Positions 1-6,675 of a stretch of DNA of 8,801 nt are shown here, piece after piece (position 1 is the stretch's first letter; each line of letters opens with the position of its first letter). Source of the DNA: CAG-390 sp045544735 (GTDB lineage: Bacteria; Bacillota; Clostridia; Oscillospirales; CAG-272); contig JAZPZM010000142.1 in NCBI GenBank assembly GCA_045544735.1, positions 1 through 8,801 on the forward strand, written 5' to 3'. The notes under the pieces were generated by a model. That model saw nothing but the letters and a program-made list of their open reading frames with translations, was not told the origin of the DNA and did not search any database. A program made the translations under genes and the position numbers.

Positions 1-1
1 G

Positions 2-601
2 CAGACCTTTGGCGAAGCACTTTCTCTCCCTGAGGTTATTGAACGTGCGGGGTATACCTTTGTCGGATGGTTCACGCTTGCAAATGGTGAAGGTGAACAG
101 CTCACCGACGGCGCGAACTTTATGACCGACGAGAACGTAACTTACTATGCTTTTTACGAACCGATAGCAGTCACGCTTCCATCCGAGTTTCCCACCGCTT
201 TCGTGATCGTGATCTCCGCCGTCCTCCTTTTGATGTCGGGCGGCGCGGTTTGGTTCTTTATCTATAACAAAAAGAAAAAAGCCGAAGCTGAAGCGCAAGC
301 CGCACAAATGGCGGCAAACTCCGAAGCTGCAGCAGAGCAGAAGATCGTCAAGACGAGATACACCGACGAGGAGATCGAAAAGATCGTTGCCGCTACCGCT
401 GAAACTCATCTGTTGACCAACCGCGAGCTCGAAGTTTTCTGCGAGTTGCTCAAGGGTAAAAAACAGAGCGAGATCGGTTATTACCTTGGAATAAGCATCT
501 CCACAGTCAAGGACAACGCGGGAAGGATCTACGGTAAGCTTGGCGTTGCAAACAAGGACGAGCTTTTCATTAAAATCGATAGCAAGCTTCGAAAGTCATA
601 A
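2..601 (+). CDS. Surface InlB-repeat protein with membrane helix and cytoplasmic LuxR-type HTH (C-terminal part)
   Basis: The frame is open from base 2, so this is the C-terminal 199 residues of a longer protein; the ATG at 122 is internal. Visible residues 1-53 read as one InlB B-repeat (Listeria-Bacteroides repeat), with the typical AGYTFVGWF core, a 'G..L.DG' turn and a final 'TYYAFYEP' strand. Residues about 64-88 are a strongly hydrophobic helix followed by NKKKKAEAEA, which by the positive-inside rule puts the C terminus in the cytoplasm. Residues about 137-192 are a GerE/LuxR-type helix-turn-helix: LTNRELEVF, then EIGYYLGIS, then STVKDNAGRIYGKLGV. LuxR domains bind DNA as dimers. The architecture therefore suggests a one-piece membrane-tethered regulator with an outward-facing repeat region. 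It is followed by its own terminator, so it is not transcribed into the next operon by default. The HTH assignment is firm; ligand and targets are unknown. Confidence 0.85.
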   Translation, partial: QTFGEALSLPEVIERAGYTFVGWFTLANGEGEQLTDGANFMTDENVTYYAFYEPIAVTLPSEFPTAFVIVISAVLLLMSGGAVWFFIYNKKKKAEAEAQAAQMAANSEAAAEQKIVKTRYTDEEIEKIVAATAETHLLTNRELEVFCELLKGKKQSEIGYYLGISISTVKDNAGRIYGKLGVANKDELFIKIDSKLRKS

Positions 602-630
602 AAAAGCAATAAATTATTCAAAAAATACAC

Positions 631-671
631 AGTACCTACCGCTTTACCCCCCTGCGGTAGGTACTTTTTTT
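631..671 (+). terminator. Intrinsic terminator of the LuxR/InlB-repeat gene
   Basis: A perfect 12-bp stem is formed by AGTACCTACCGC (631-642) and GCGGTAGGTACT (654-665). The loop is 11 bases and C-rich (643-653), and the stem runs straight into a T tract (665-671). A second T run follows at 675-681. It lies 30 bases after the stop codon at 599-601. Confidence 0.93.
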
Positions 672-680
672 GCGTTTTTT

Positions 681-689
681 TGGTATAAT
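681..689 (+). promoter_or_regulatory. Extended -10 promoter of the zinc-ribbon/lipoprotein operon
   Basis: TGGTATAAT gives a perfect TATAAT at 684-689 preceded by the TGn extension at 681-683. No good -35 box is present at 16-18 bp spacing, where the sequence is the end of the preceding terminator (around 661-666); this fits an extended -10 promoter. A start near 695-697 would leave a leader of about 67 bases. That leader holds only a weak ATCC/GGAT hairpin (708-721) and the ribosome site AAAGGAGG at 751-758. No riboswitch was recognised. Confidence 0.7.
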
Positions 690-763
690 TAAGTCATAAA
701 AGCGGTCATCCGTTAAAGGATAGCGTCAGGCCGTGTTTATATATCCCGTGAAAGGAGGCAGCA

Positions 764-1111
764 ATGTTAGAACCTGTAACAAAAAAATATCAGGATGATT
801 CGGATCTCGAATCATTCAAATTCACGTTTTTTTGCGATCTATGCGCAAAGCCTGTCAAGGCAGTCAGCTACAGCTTCAAGCCGCCGTTTAAACCCAAGCT
901 TTTTATAAGTGCCTCCGAACGGCGAGCGCGGGAGCTTTTGTGGCTAAGCGATCATGGGGACGCATACGAAAGAGCAAACAAAGAGGTCCTCATCTTTTTT
1001 AACCTCTGTCCCGTCTGCGGCAGAAGGGTCTGCGATGATTGCTTCGCAGACGAGCAGGGAATATGCATCGAGTGCCTTAAGCTCAAAAACGAAAAGGAGG
1101 AAAAGAGTTGA
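764..1111 (+). CDS. Small Cys-rich protein with four CxxC pairs (probable zinc-binding, function unknown)
   Basis: This 115-residue soluble protein starts at an ATG five bases after AAAGGAGG (751-758). It carries four CxxC pairs: C24/C27 (FFCDLC), C82/C85 (CPVCG), C90/C93 (VCDDCF) and C101/C104 (CIEC). The last three lie within 23 residues and look like a treble-clef or cross-brace zinc fold. Together the eight cysteines could bind two zinc ions. Residues about 28-80 form a basic and then helical linker (SERRARELLWLSDHGDAYERANKE) with no catalytic motif. There is no signal peptide or membrane helix, so it is probably cytoplasmic. The stop codon overlaps the TTG start of the next gene, so translation of the two is probably coupled and the products probably work together. 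It may be an adaptor or protein/nucleic-acid binder; no specific function is claimed. Confidence 0.88.
   Translation: MLEPVTKKYQDDSDLESFKFTFFCDLCAKPVKAVSYSFKPPFKPKLFISASERRARELLWLSDHGDAYERANKEVLIFFNLCPVCGRRVCDDCFADEQGICIECLKLKNEKEEKS
1094..1100 (+). promoter_or_regulatory. Ribosome binding site that decides a TTG start
   Basis: AAGGAGG at 1094-1100 lies seven bases before TTG at 1108-1110. There is no ATG or GTG at suitable spacing. The TTG overlaps the upstream stop in TTGA, so TTG is the most likely start of the double zinc-ribbon gene. Confidence 0.75.
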
Positions 1112-1947
1112 GTTTTCTTGAAAGAGCAATAAAGCGCGGAATCAGCCGCGGCGTGAGTCAGGCTGTCGGTAAGGCAGTGCGCACAGCGGTCGAACCCAAG
1201 GCGACCGAGCTTGCAAATAAGACAGCTGCAAGGCTTGATTCGGCATCAAATAATCAAACAGTTCAAAGCACCCCCGGCGGATTCGAGGGTGCAATGGCAA
1301 ATCTTGAGCGCGCAGCGCAAGGATATGTGACAGAGGTGAGCAAAAATATGAAGATATGCCCATCCTGCGAAACGGCGGCAACTGCGGACAACAAATTCTG
1401 TCCCCGTTGTGGTACAAGGTTGCCCGATCAGACACTTGCCGAAAGCGCTGTCTGCACAAGTTGCGGTAAGCAGAATGATCTCGGAATGAAATTTTGCAGT
1501 GCGTGCGGCACTAAACTTCCCTCTGCGATAGCCGAGGAACAAAGAGCTGCTGCACAATTTGCAGGCGTTATGGCAGAGTGGGATGCAAAGCTTCCCGCTT
1601 ATCCTAAATGGAATCTCGGCGGAAGCGACCCTTGCATTGAGCAGGACGACGGTTATCTGTGGTTTTGCGTTACTTTCCCGAATAACTATTTGGCGCAGAA
1701 AGCAGTGGAAGATTACCGAGCACTTTTGCGAGCTGAAGGATTCCGCCCTGCCGGGCAGTATCCTTCGGAGGAAATACTTTTTAAAAAAATAGGAGATGTT
1801 TGCTACCGCGCAGACACGGAGCATTGCTTCGAGGGAGGCGCGGAGTCCCCAACTATCTATTTTTCGGTCGGCGAGCCTGTGGGCGGTTTCGATTATGTAA
1901 AAACCGAGCCTACTCAAGCATTTAATTTTAAAAGTTTATTCAGATAA
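1108..1947 (+). CDS. Double zinc-ribbon protein with a C-terminal domain shared with the operon's large lipoprotein
   Basis: This 279-residue protein begins at a TTG that overlaps the previous stop by four bases. Residues 1-30 form a Gly/Ala-rich amphipathic helix (RGVSQAVGKAVRTAVEP) that could touch the membrane; no true transmembrane helix is present. Two zinc ribbons follow: C84/C87 with C98/C101, and C116/C119 with C130/C133, each of the CxxC...FCxxCGxxL type. Residues about 155-257 form a separate alpha/beta domain: 'W...LPAYPKW', a strand, a helix 'VEDYRALLRAEGF', then 'EEILFKKIGDVCYRAD' and a last strand 'TIYFSV'. This pattern recurs in the large lipoprotein of the same operon (about 4693-5034), for example 'DPWLASIESAGY' followed by 'DEYIYVKDLGNGLYANV'. 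The protein is probably cytoplasmic. Zinc binding is strongly supported by the motifs; the role is unknown. Confidence 0.9.
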   Translation: MSFLERAIKRGISRGVSQAVGKAVRTAVEPKATELANKTAARLDSASNNQTVQSTPGGFEGAMANLERAAQGYVTEVSKNMKICPSCETAATADNKFCPRCGTRLPDQTLAESAVCTSCGKQNDLGMKFCSACGTKLPSAIAEEQRAAAQFAGVMAEWDAKLPAYPKWNLGGSDPCIEQDDGYLWFCVTFPNNYLAQKAVEDYRALLRAEGFRPAGQYPSEEILFKKIGDVCYRADTEHCFEGGAESPTIYFSVGEPVGGFDYVKTEPTQAFNFKSLFR

Positions 1948-1965
1948 TAACGGAGGTTACTTTTT

Positions 1966-3054
1966 ATGAAAGCAGGAAAATTATTCACTAAAACACTGCC
2001 TTTTTGTTGGGCAAAGCTCTTGCTCGGCGGAGCTATGGTGCTGATCCTCGGCATTATTCTTGCACTTTGTCTTGGAATCGGCTATCTTTTCGGTGACGGA
2101 GGTATTGTTGTAGGATTTCTTATCTGGTGCGGAGCTGTCGGAGTTGTTCGTTTTGCAGTGATGCACTATCTCGGATATATGGTCAAGGCAGGGCATATTT
2201 CCGTCATTGCCGAAGCGGCTGTCACTGGTGAGGTTCCCGCAAATCAGGTAAAATACGGCATAGGCAACGTCAAGGAGCGATTTGTCACCTCAAACGTATT
2301 TTTTGCGGTAGATAAGCTGGTCAGCGGTGCTGTAAAGCAGATCCAGCGAGGTATTGGCAAGGTTGCGGATTTCCTGGATTTTATACCCGGTATGGATAAG
2401 GTTGCGGACCTTGCAAAATTCTTTGTCGAGCTCTCTTTGGGATACGTGGACGAATGCTGTCTTGGCTATACATTCTACAAGAAAGAACAGGGTGCATTTG
2501 AAAGCGCATGTGACGGTGTTGTAGTTTATGCACAGAATATCAAAAAACTGCTTGGAAACGCGGCAAAGACGATGCTCAAGGTTATCCTTGCCGTCATTCT
2601 GACCGTAATTGTCATCTTTATCCCGATCGGTCTGCTTTTCAGAGTATTTGATTGGAGCGGACTGCTTGCATTCCTTATCTCATGCCTGCTTACATGGGTG
2701 GTCAAGTTTGCGTTCCTTGACAGCTTTATCCTCTGCCAGACTATGGCGGGTTATATGGAAGCGGCACAGACGACCGAGATCACTTTTGATCTTTATGAAA
2801 AGCTTTGCGGACTTTCGGGCAAATTCAAGGAACTCTTCAATAAGGGAAAGGAAGAAAACCCCGAGATGGCTTATGCGGGAGCTGCGGCAGCTGCTGCTCC
2901 TGCTTTCGAATACGTTCAGCCGCAGACTGTAACCGCCTCACCGCCTCCCGCTCCGACGGCAAATGCAGAGAGTCCCGTCTTCTGCGGTCAGTGCGGCACC
3001 AAAAATGCTCCCACAGCGGCATTCTGTACCTCCTGCGGAGCAAAACTCAAATAA
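1966..3054 (+). CDS. Polytopic membrane protein with C-terminal zinc ribbon
   Basis: This 362-residue protein starts at an ATG nine bases after GGAGG (1952-1956). Predicted membrane helices lie at about residues 17-42, 46-70, 203-227 and 231-256. A long central region (about 95-200) is rich in amphipathic helices (VKQIQRGIGKVADFLDF, MDKVADLAKFFVEL) and contains 'VDECCLGY'. An Ala/Pro-rich flexible linker (about 302-335) leads to a zinc ribbon with C340/C343 and C354/C357 that ends the protein. Four helices would place both termini on the same side; since zinc ribbons are normally cytoplasmic, N-in/C-in is likely. The 'ECC...', 'LDSFILC' and C-terminal 'LYEKLCGLSGKFKEL' stretches recall, weakly, the C-terminal half of choline-transporter-like (CTL/SLC44) proteins. 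That is only a hint. No transport residue can be named. Confidence 0.88.
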   Translation: MKAGKLFTKTLPFCWAKLLLGGAMVLILGIILALCLGIGYLFGDGGIVVGFLIWCGAVGVVRFAVMHYLGYMVKAGHISVIAEAAVTGEVPANQVKYGIGNVKERFVTSNVFFAVDKLVSGAVKQIQRGIGKVADFLDFIPGMDKVADLAKFFVELSLGYVDECCLGYTFYKKEQGAFESACDGVVVYAQNIKKLLGNAAKTMLKVILAVILTVIVIFIPIGLLFRVFDWSGLLAFLISCLLTWVVKFAFLDSFILCQTMAGYMEAAQTTEITFDLYEKLCGLSGKFKELFNKGKEENPEMAYAGAAAAAAPAFEYVQPQTVTASPPPAPTANAESPVFCGQCGTKNAPTAAFCTSCGAKLK

Positions 3055-3072
3055 GAAAGGAAGTAAAAAACT

Positions 3073-3822
3073 ATGAAAAGACTGTTTGCGCTTTTACTCG
3101 CGGCTATTATGCTGCTCTCGCTTACGTCCTGCGATCTCGAATCGATACTCACGGGCGGCAACGAGGGTGTAACAATGGATTACGACTATGAGAAAATGGA
3201 AGAAAATCTCAAGAAGATGAGGGAAGAGGACGGTATTTACATAGAAATGAGCATCGTAAATATCGAAACAGGCGAAACTCCCACCGCCGAAAAGATCATC
3301 TATGCCGAAACCCCCACCGCTTTTTATTATTGCGGCGACGGCGATGAGCTTATCGTTGATTTCTCGGACGATACCAAAGCAGTTACATACACCAAACAGG
3401 AGGATGGTAAGTGGCTGATGACAGAGACCGTCTATGAAGAAGCAGGCATCACCCGAGAGCAGATGGAAGAAAGCTGTTCCTACTACACGATCGCGCTTTT
3501 CGGCTACCTCGGGAATTATAAAATGTTCGAGGGCGCACCTATGAAGAAGACGAGCGAAAAGGTGGCGGACAGAGAATGTGATCAATTCTCCTACTCTATC
3601 GGACTTTTCGGATACGGTATGGAATATACCTTCTGCATAGATATTGAAACCGGTATGTGCCTTTCCTGGAAGCTCGGCGCTTCTGCAGGTGCCGAGGGCT
3701 CGGGAAGTACAGAATTTACCTGCAAGAAATTTGAAACTCCCTATACGATCGATATTCCCTCCGGCTCTGATATCGTGACCTCCGAAAATGAAGGCACAGA
3801 GGAAGAGTGGCAGGGTAAGTAA
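3073..3822 (+). CDS. Small lipoprotein, related to the C-terminal domain of the next gene's product
   Basis: This 249-residue protein starts at an ATG preceded by AAAGGAAG (3056-3063). Residues 1-20 are a lipoprotein signal peptide: basic KR, a hydrophobic core and the lipobox LTSC, with C20 as the lipidated residue. The mature protein is acidic and so is expected on the outer face of the membrane. Residues about 35-55 are charged and helical. Residues about 57-225 are strand-rich, with 'VTYTKQEDGKWL', then 'KTSEKVADRECDQFSYSI', then 'EYTFCIDIETGMCLSWK'. The same order of elements occurs at the C terminus of the following lipoprotein ('KTWTRYNG', 'TKTIAGSQCIKITS', 'EYWLSRDTGLLF'). Such 'Y.....TG....W' sheets are common in LolA/LppX-like and other beta-cradle lipoproteins, but I assign no family. 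Mature cysteines C87, C135, C169, C188, C196 and C217 could form disulfides. Confidence 0.9.
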   Translation: MKRLFALLLAAIMLLSLTSCDLESILTGGNEGVTMDYDYEKMEENLKKMREEDGIYIEMSIVNIETGETPTAEKIIYAETPTAFYYCGDGDELIVDFSDDTKAVTYTKQEDGKWLMTETVYEEAGITREQMEESCSYYTIALFGYLGNYKMFEGAPMKKTSEKVADRECDQFSYSIGLFGYGMEYTFCIDIETGMCLSWKLGASAGAEGSGSTEFTCKKFETPYTIDIPSGSDIVTSENEGTEEEWQGK

Positions 3823-3836
3823 CAGAGTTTTGAATT

Positions 3837-3841
3837 GGAGG
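3837..3841 (+). promoter_or_regulatory. Ribosome binding site that decides the start of the large lipoprotein
   Basis: GGAGG at 3837-3841 lies eight bases before the ATG at 3850. A TTG at 3835 in the same frame would overlap this site and would add five polar residues before the signal peptide. The ATG places the lipobox Cys at residue 20, exactly as in the preceding lipoprotein, so ATG 3850 is chosen. Confidence 0.85.
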
Positions 3842-3849
3842 AAAATACA

Positions 3850-5877
3850 ATGAAAAAATTATTGGCGTTTTTACTTGCGGCACTGATGCTGCTTTCTATG
3901 GTTGCTTGTGATCTCGGCGGTGGTAAAGATCCCGATCCCGAGGACTTCGGTGAGGCACAGGAAGGTTTTGAAAACATCGAGGATTCAGACAACAAGGAAA
4001 CTATAGAGAAAAATATCAAAGACGTTTTCGGCGTAAAGATCACGCTTCCCGAAGCCGAGGACTACGCGGGCGCAACCATTGGCGGCTCGAGCATGTCGAT
4101 GTATATGGTTACGATGACCGAGCCCAAGGTGAATGCGGAGGAATTCTTTGCGGATATCGCTTCGGCTTTTTCCTCCTGGGAAGCCAATGAGGATACACTT
4201 ACCTACTCTCGCACGACGGATAAGGTTCTTTACGGCGCCGTTATTGCAATGGAGGGCGACCTGCTTACGATCGCCTTTTCAATGACCGATAACGAGCTGA
4301 TAGAGGGAATGACGTCGGGTCCTACCGAATTTATAAAGGAGATCGAAAAGTATTCCGGCGTAAAGCTCGAATTTCCTTCGTTCGTTACCTCGGTGGGACT
4401 TCCCTCGCTTTCAAATGACGGCGCAAAGGCTCAGTACGGCGGAATGCTCCTCAACGGAAGTGCAAATCTCAATGAAGAAAACTTTCTGGCGCTTGCAGAT
4501 GCTCTTAGCTCCCAACTGTCGGGTTATACGATGGTCGAGGGCGAGGCAGAAAGCTGGGGACCCGAGGCGGTGCTCCAATGGATCGACAACAGTGATGAGA
4601 GCAGATATTTCGAGCTTGAGCTTTATGACCTTGACGGTATGCAGTACGTTGAATTTGCTTACCATTACACAGACAGAAGCCTTCTTCCCGCTTGGCCGAG
4701 CGATCAGATAGACGCCTTCTTCGGCAAGGCGATCGCTCTTCCCGCTTACAGCGGCAACTACAAAGAGCTTGAAGTCTCGGAATATAAAAACGAGCAGCCG
4801 GGAGAATATTCGGAATATCTCGATCACATCGCGGTATATATGACCTGGACCGAGGAAGAGGAGCTTGATCCTTGGCTTGCATCGATCGAGAGCGCAGGCT
4901 ATGCGAAGACCGCGGGCGACTATACAGATGAATACATCTATGTAAAGGATCTCGGAAACGGGCTCTATGCAAACGTTTCCGCGGAATACGACAGCTACGG
5001 CGGACGGCTTACGATCACGGTTGAAAAGGAAGAGCTCACGGGTCTTGAATGGCCTGCAGAGCACATAAAGACACAATACGGTGCTGAGTTTGCCGCTCTG
5101 CTTCCCGCAATAGCGGAAGCCCCCCGCCGTGTCTTTGACGTCGAGAACAACTACATTTACATCAGAAATAACCTTGATACCGAAGCGGTTGAGACTTGGT
5201 GCGCCGCAATGCGCGCCGCAGGCTTTGAGGAAACTACCAAGACATCAGAAAGAGCTAAGTACTCGATGATCTTCGATAACTACGATCAGGTAGAAGTCTC
5301 GCTTTCGTTTGGCGAGAATTACGGAACCTTTTACGTTGATTATGAAAAATACGAGGGACCGGGCTTTACGCTTCCGACAAACGCCCATGTTGAATATACG
5401 TACGCATATTCATCAAATCCCGACAGCAAAATTACCTATAAGGTAACCAAGATCGGCGAGGATTACTATTTTGATTCCGGCGCATTGTCGAAGACCTATT
5501 TCAAGTACGATGCATCCGCAAAGACCTGGACGAGATATAACGGTATGAGCTTAGGCGACTCGATCATGTGGATAAAGGCGGATAAAGTACTTGACAGATA
5601 CGGCGTAGATAAGGCTTTGAAGAGTTCTATGAACTATCTCTTTTATACAAAGACGAACTATATGGTGGAAGATCAGTCAACGACAAAGACGATAGCCGGC
5701 TCGCAGTGTATCAAAATAACCTCCACTCAGAGCACGGCCGAATACTGGCTGAGCCGCGATACGGGATTGCTCTTTGCACAGAACGCGTTTACCCTTATCG
5801 AGGTCGTTAAATACGATACCTCGGTCAAGAGTTTGGCGGATGCAGGAATAACTGCGGATATGTTACCGAATGAATAA
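3850..5877 (+). CDS. Large multidomain lipoprotein with four divergent tandem repeats
   Basis: From the ATG this is 675 residues. Residues 1-20 are a lipoprotein signal peptide ending in MVAC (C20 lipidated; Met at -3 is slightly unusual). The start of the peptide closely matches that of the preceding lipoprotein (MKRLFALLLAAIMLLS versus MKKLLAFLLAALMLLS), as expected for duplicated genes. An acidic linker covers 21-50. Four alpha/beta units of about 105-120 residues follow, each beginning with a hydrophobic 'G....LP' strand: FGVKITLPEA (60), YSGVKLEFPSF (168), FFGKAIALPAY (290) and YGAEFAALLPAI (410). Units three and four also share a 'WP[SA][DE].I' lead-in (282 and 401) and a helix ending in 'AG[YF]' or 'AAGF'. 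The last domain, about 505-650, resembles the preceding small lipoprotein. The protein is presumably anchored on the outer membrane face. It has no catalytic motif and fits a binding, sensing or scaffold role. Confidence 0.9.
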   Translation: MKKLLAFLLAALMLLSMVACDLGGGKDPDPEDFGEAQEGFENIEDSDNKETIEKNIKDVFGVKITLPEAEDYAGATIGGSSMSMYMVTMTEPKVNAEEFFADIASAFSSWEANEDTLTYSRTTDKVLYGAVIAMEGDLLTIAFSMTDNELIEGMTSGPTEFIKEIEKYSGVKLEFPSFVTSVGLPSLSNDGAKAQYGGMLLNGSANLNEENFLALADALSSQLSGYTMVEGEAESWGPEAVLQWIDNSDESRYFELELYDLDGMQYVEFAYHYTDRSLLPAWPSDQIDAFFGKAIALPAYSGNYKELEVSEYKNEQPGEYSEYLDHIAVYMTWTEEEELDPWLASIESAGYAKTAGDYTDEYIYVKDLGNGLYANVSAEYDSYGGRLTITVEKEELTGLEWPAEHIKTQYGAEFAALLPAIAEAPRRVFDVENNYIYIRNNLDTEAVETWCAAMRAAGFEETTKTSERAKYSMIFDNYDQVEVSLSFGENYGTFYVDYEKYEGPGFTLPTNAHVEYTYAYSSNPDSKITYKVTKIGEDYYFDSGALSKTYFKYDASAKTWTRYNGMSLGDSIMWIKADKVLDRYGVDKALKSSMNYLFYTKTNYMVEDQSTTKTIAGSQCIKITSTQSTAEYWLSRDTGLLFAQNAFTLIEVVKYDTSVKSLADAGITADMLPNE

Positions 5878-5892
5878 TACGGAGGTGTTATT

Positions 5893-6624
5893 ATGCAAAA
5901 GAAATGTGATCAATGCGGTGCGGATATAGCACCCGGTGCGGCGTTCTGCACCAACTGCGGATCAAAAGCACCCGAGGAAGTGGTCGTTGTCCGGCAACCT
6001 GCAGAAGAGCCCGTAAAAGAAACTGTCAAAGAGGACGTATGTATGAAGTGCGGAAGCGTACTTGCTGATGGCGCGGCTTTCTGCACATCTTGCGGAACTC
6101 CGAGAGGGGCGGCTCCGACCAAATCTCACGTTTCCCAACCTCAGCCCCAACCTCAGCTTCAACCTCAGCCTCAGCCTCAACCCCAACCTCAGCCCCAACC
6201 TCAACCTCAGTACGTTCAGAAGCCTTCGAGGCAGCAATATACCCAACCCGCACGGCAGTATGCTCAACCGCAGTATGTTCAGCCGCCTCAGCAGACGGTA
6301 TATGCCTCTCCGCAGGCGGTACCTGCAAGCGCAAGTGATAAGACCGACAAGGTAGTCGGCACGGGTGCATATTTTTGGCTGATGTTTCTTTACGCGCTGC
6401 CTGTAATAGGATTCCTTGTTTGCCTTATTATGGGCTTTGCGGCAAAAAATAAGAATCTCAAGCATTTTGCCCGTGCAATTCTGATTTGGGTACTTGTGGG
6501 ACTTATCCTCTCTGCCATCATCTCGATCGCAGTATATTTCCTTATCGGTTCGTTAGGCGATCTCGCGGGATTGGATCTCGGCTCATTGTTTGAAGGCTTC
6601 GGAATTGGCGGCTTTGGCGGATAA
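5893..6624 (+). CDS. Double zinc-ribbon protein with PQ-repeat linker and C-terminal membrane region
   Basis: This 243-residue protein starts at an ATG five bases after GGAGGTG (5881-5887) and 15 bases after the previous stop. Two zinc ribbons lie at the N terminus: C5/C8 with C19/C22, and C50/C53 with C64/C67. The two units are near-duplicates (CGADIAPGAAFCTNCG and CGSVLADGAAFCTSCG). Residues 82-106 are an almost pure Pro-Gln repeat, followed by a Gln/Pro/Tyr-rich linker to about 148. Two hydrophobic segments follow at about 158-184, containing 'LPVIG', and 195-220. They are separated by the basic loop KNKNLKHFAR. The last 20 residues are Gly-rich (GFGIGGFGG). The basic loop should be cytoplasmic; if segment one is instead a short hairpin, the zinc ribbons would be cytoplasmic too. 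The function is unknown. The PQ tract probably acts as a stiff spacer between the ribbons and the membrane. Confidence 0.9.
   Translation: MQKKCDQCGADIAPGAAFCTNCGSKAPEEVVVVRQPAEEPVKETVKEDVCMKCGSVLADGAAFCTSCGTPRGAAPTKSHVSQPQPQPQLQPQPQPQPQPQPQPQPQYVQKPSRQQYTQPARQYAQPQYVQPPQQTVYASPQAVPASASDKTDKVVGTGAYFWLMFLYALPVIGFLVCLIMGFAAKNKNLKHFARAILIWVLVGLILSAIISIAVYFLIGSLGDLAGLDLGSLFEGFGIGGFGG
6136..6210 (+). repeat. CAACCT/CAGCCT hexamer repeat encoding (PQ)n
   Basis: The tract alternates CAA or CAG (Gln) with CCT or CCC (Pro) over 75 bases, about 12 hexamer units. One CTT (Leu, residue 89) interrupts it. It is in frame within the double zinc-ribbon membrane protein gene. Gain or loss of whole units would change linker length without a frameshift. 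Confidence 0.9.
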
Positions 6625-6629
6625 TTTGC

Positions 6630-6641
6630 GGGCATATGCCC
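6630..6641 (+). other. Perfect 12-bp palindrome in the intergenic gap
   Basis: GGGCATATGCCC is a perfect palindrome five bases after the stop of the PQ-linker gene (6622-6624) and 35 bases before the next start. An A-rich stretch follows on this strand and there is no T tract. It is therefore not a normal intrinsic terminator. It could be an operator, an mRNA-processing or stability hairpin, or chance. Confidence 0.4.
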
Positions 6642-6675
6642 AAAAAACAAAAATAATATAAAGGAGAAATTAATT

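Noticed and set aside
690..763. Riboswitch or attenuator in the operon leader
   Set aside because: Only about 70 bases with a four-pair hairpin; no known aptamer features and no terminator/antiterminator pair were found.
1246..1917. Minus-strand frame of 223 residues opposite the double zinc-ribbon gene
   Set aside because: It has no recognisable domain and no ribosome site, and it is wholly antisense to a well-supported gene.
3835..3849. TTG start for the large lipoprotein
   Set aside because: It overlaps its own Shine-Dalgarno sequence and would place MEENT before the signal peptide. ATG 3850 has ideal spacing.
5962..6465. Minus-strand frame of 167 residues with an Arg/Leu repeat opposite the PQ tract
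   Set aside because: The repeat is the antisense shadow of the CAACCT hexamers. The + strand frame has a ribosome site, zinc ribbons and membrane helices.
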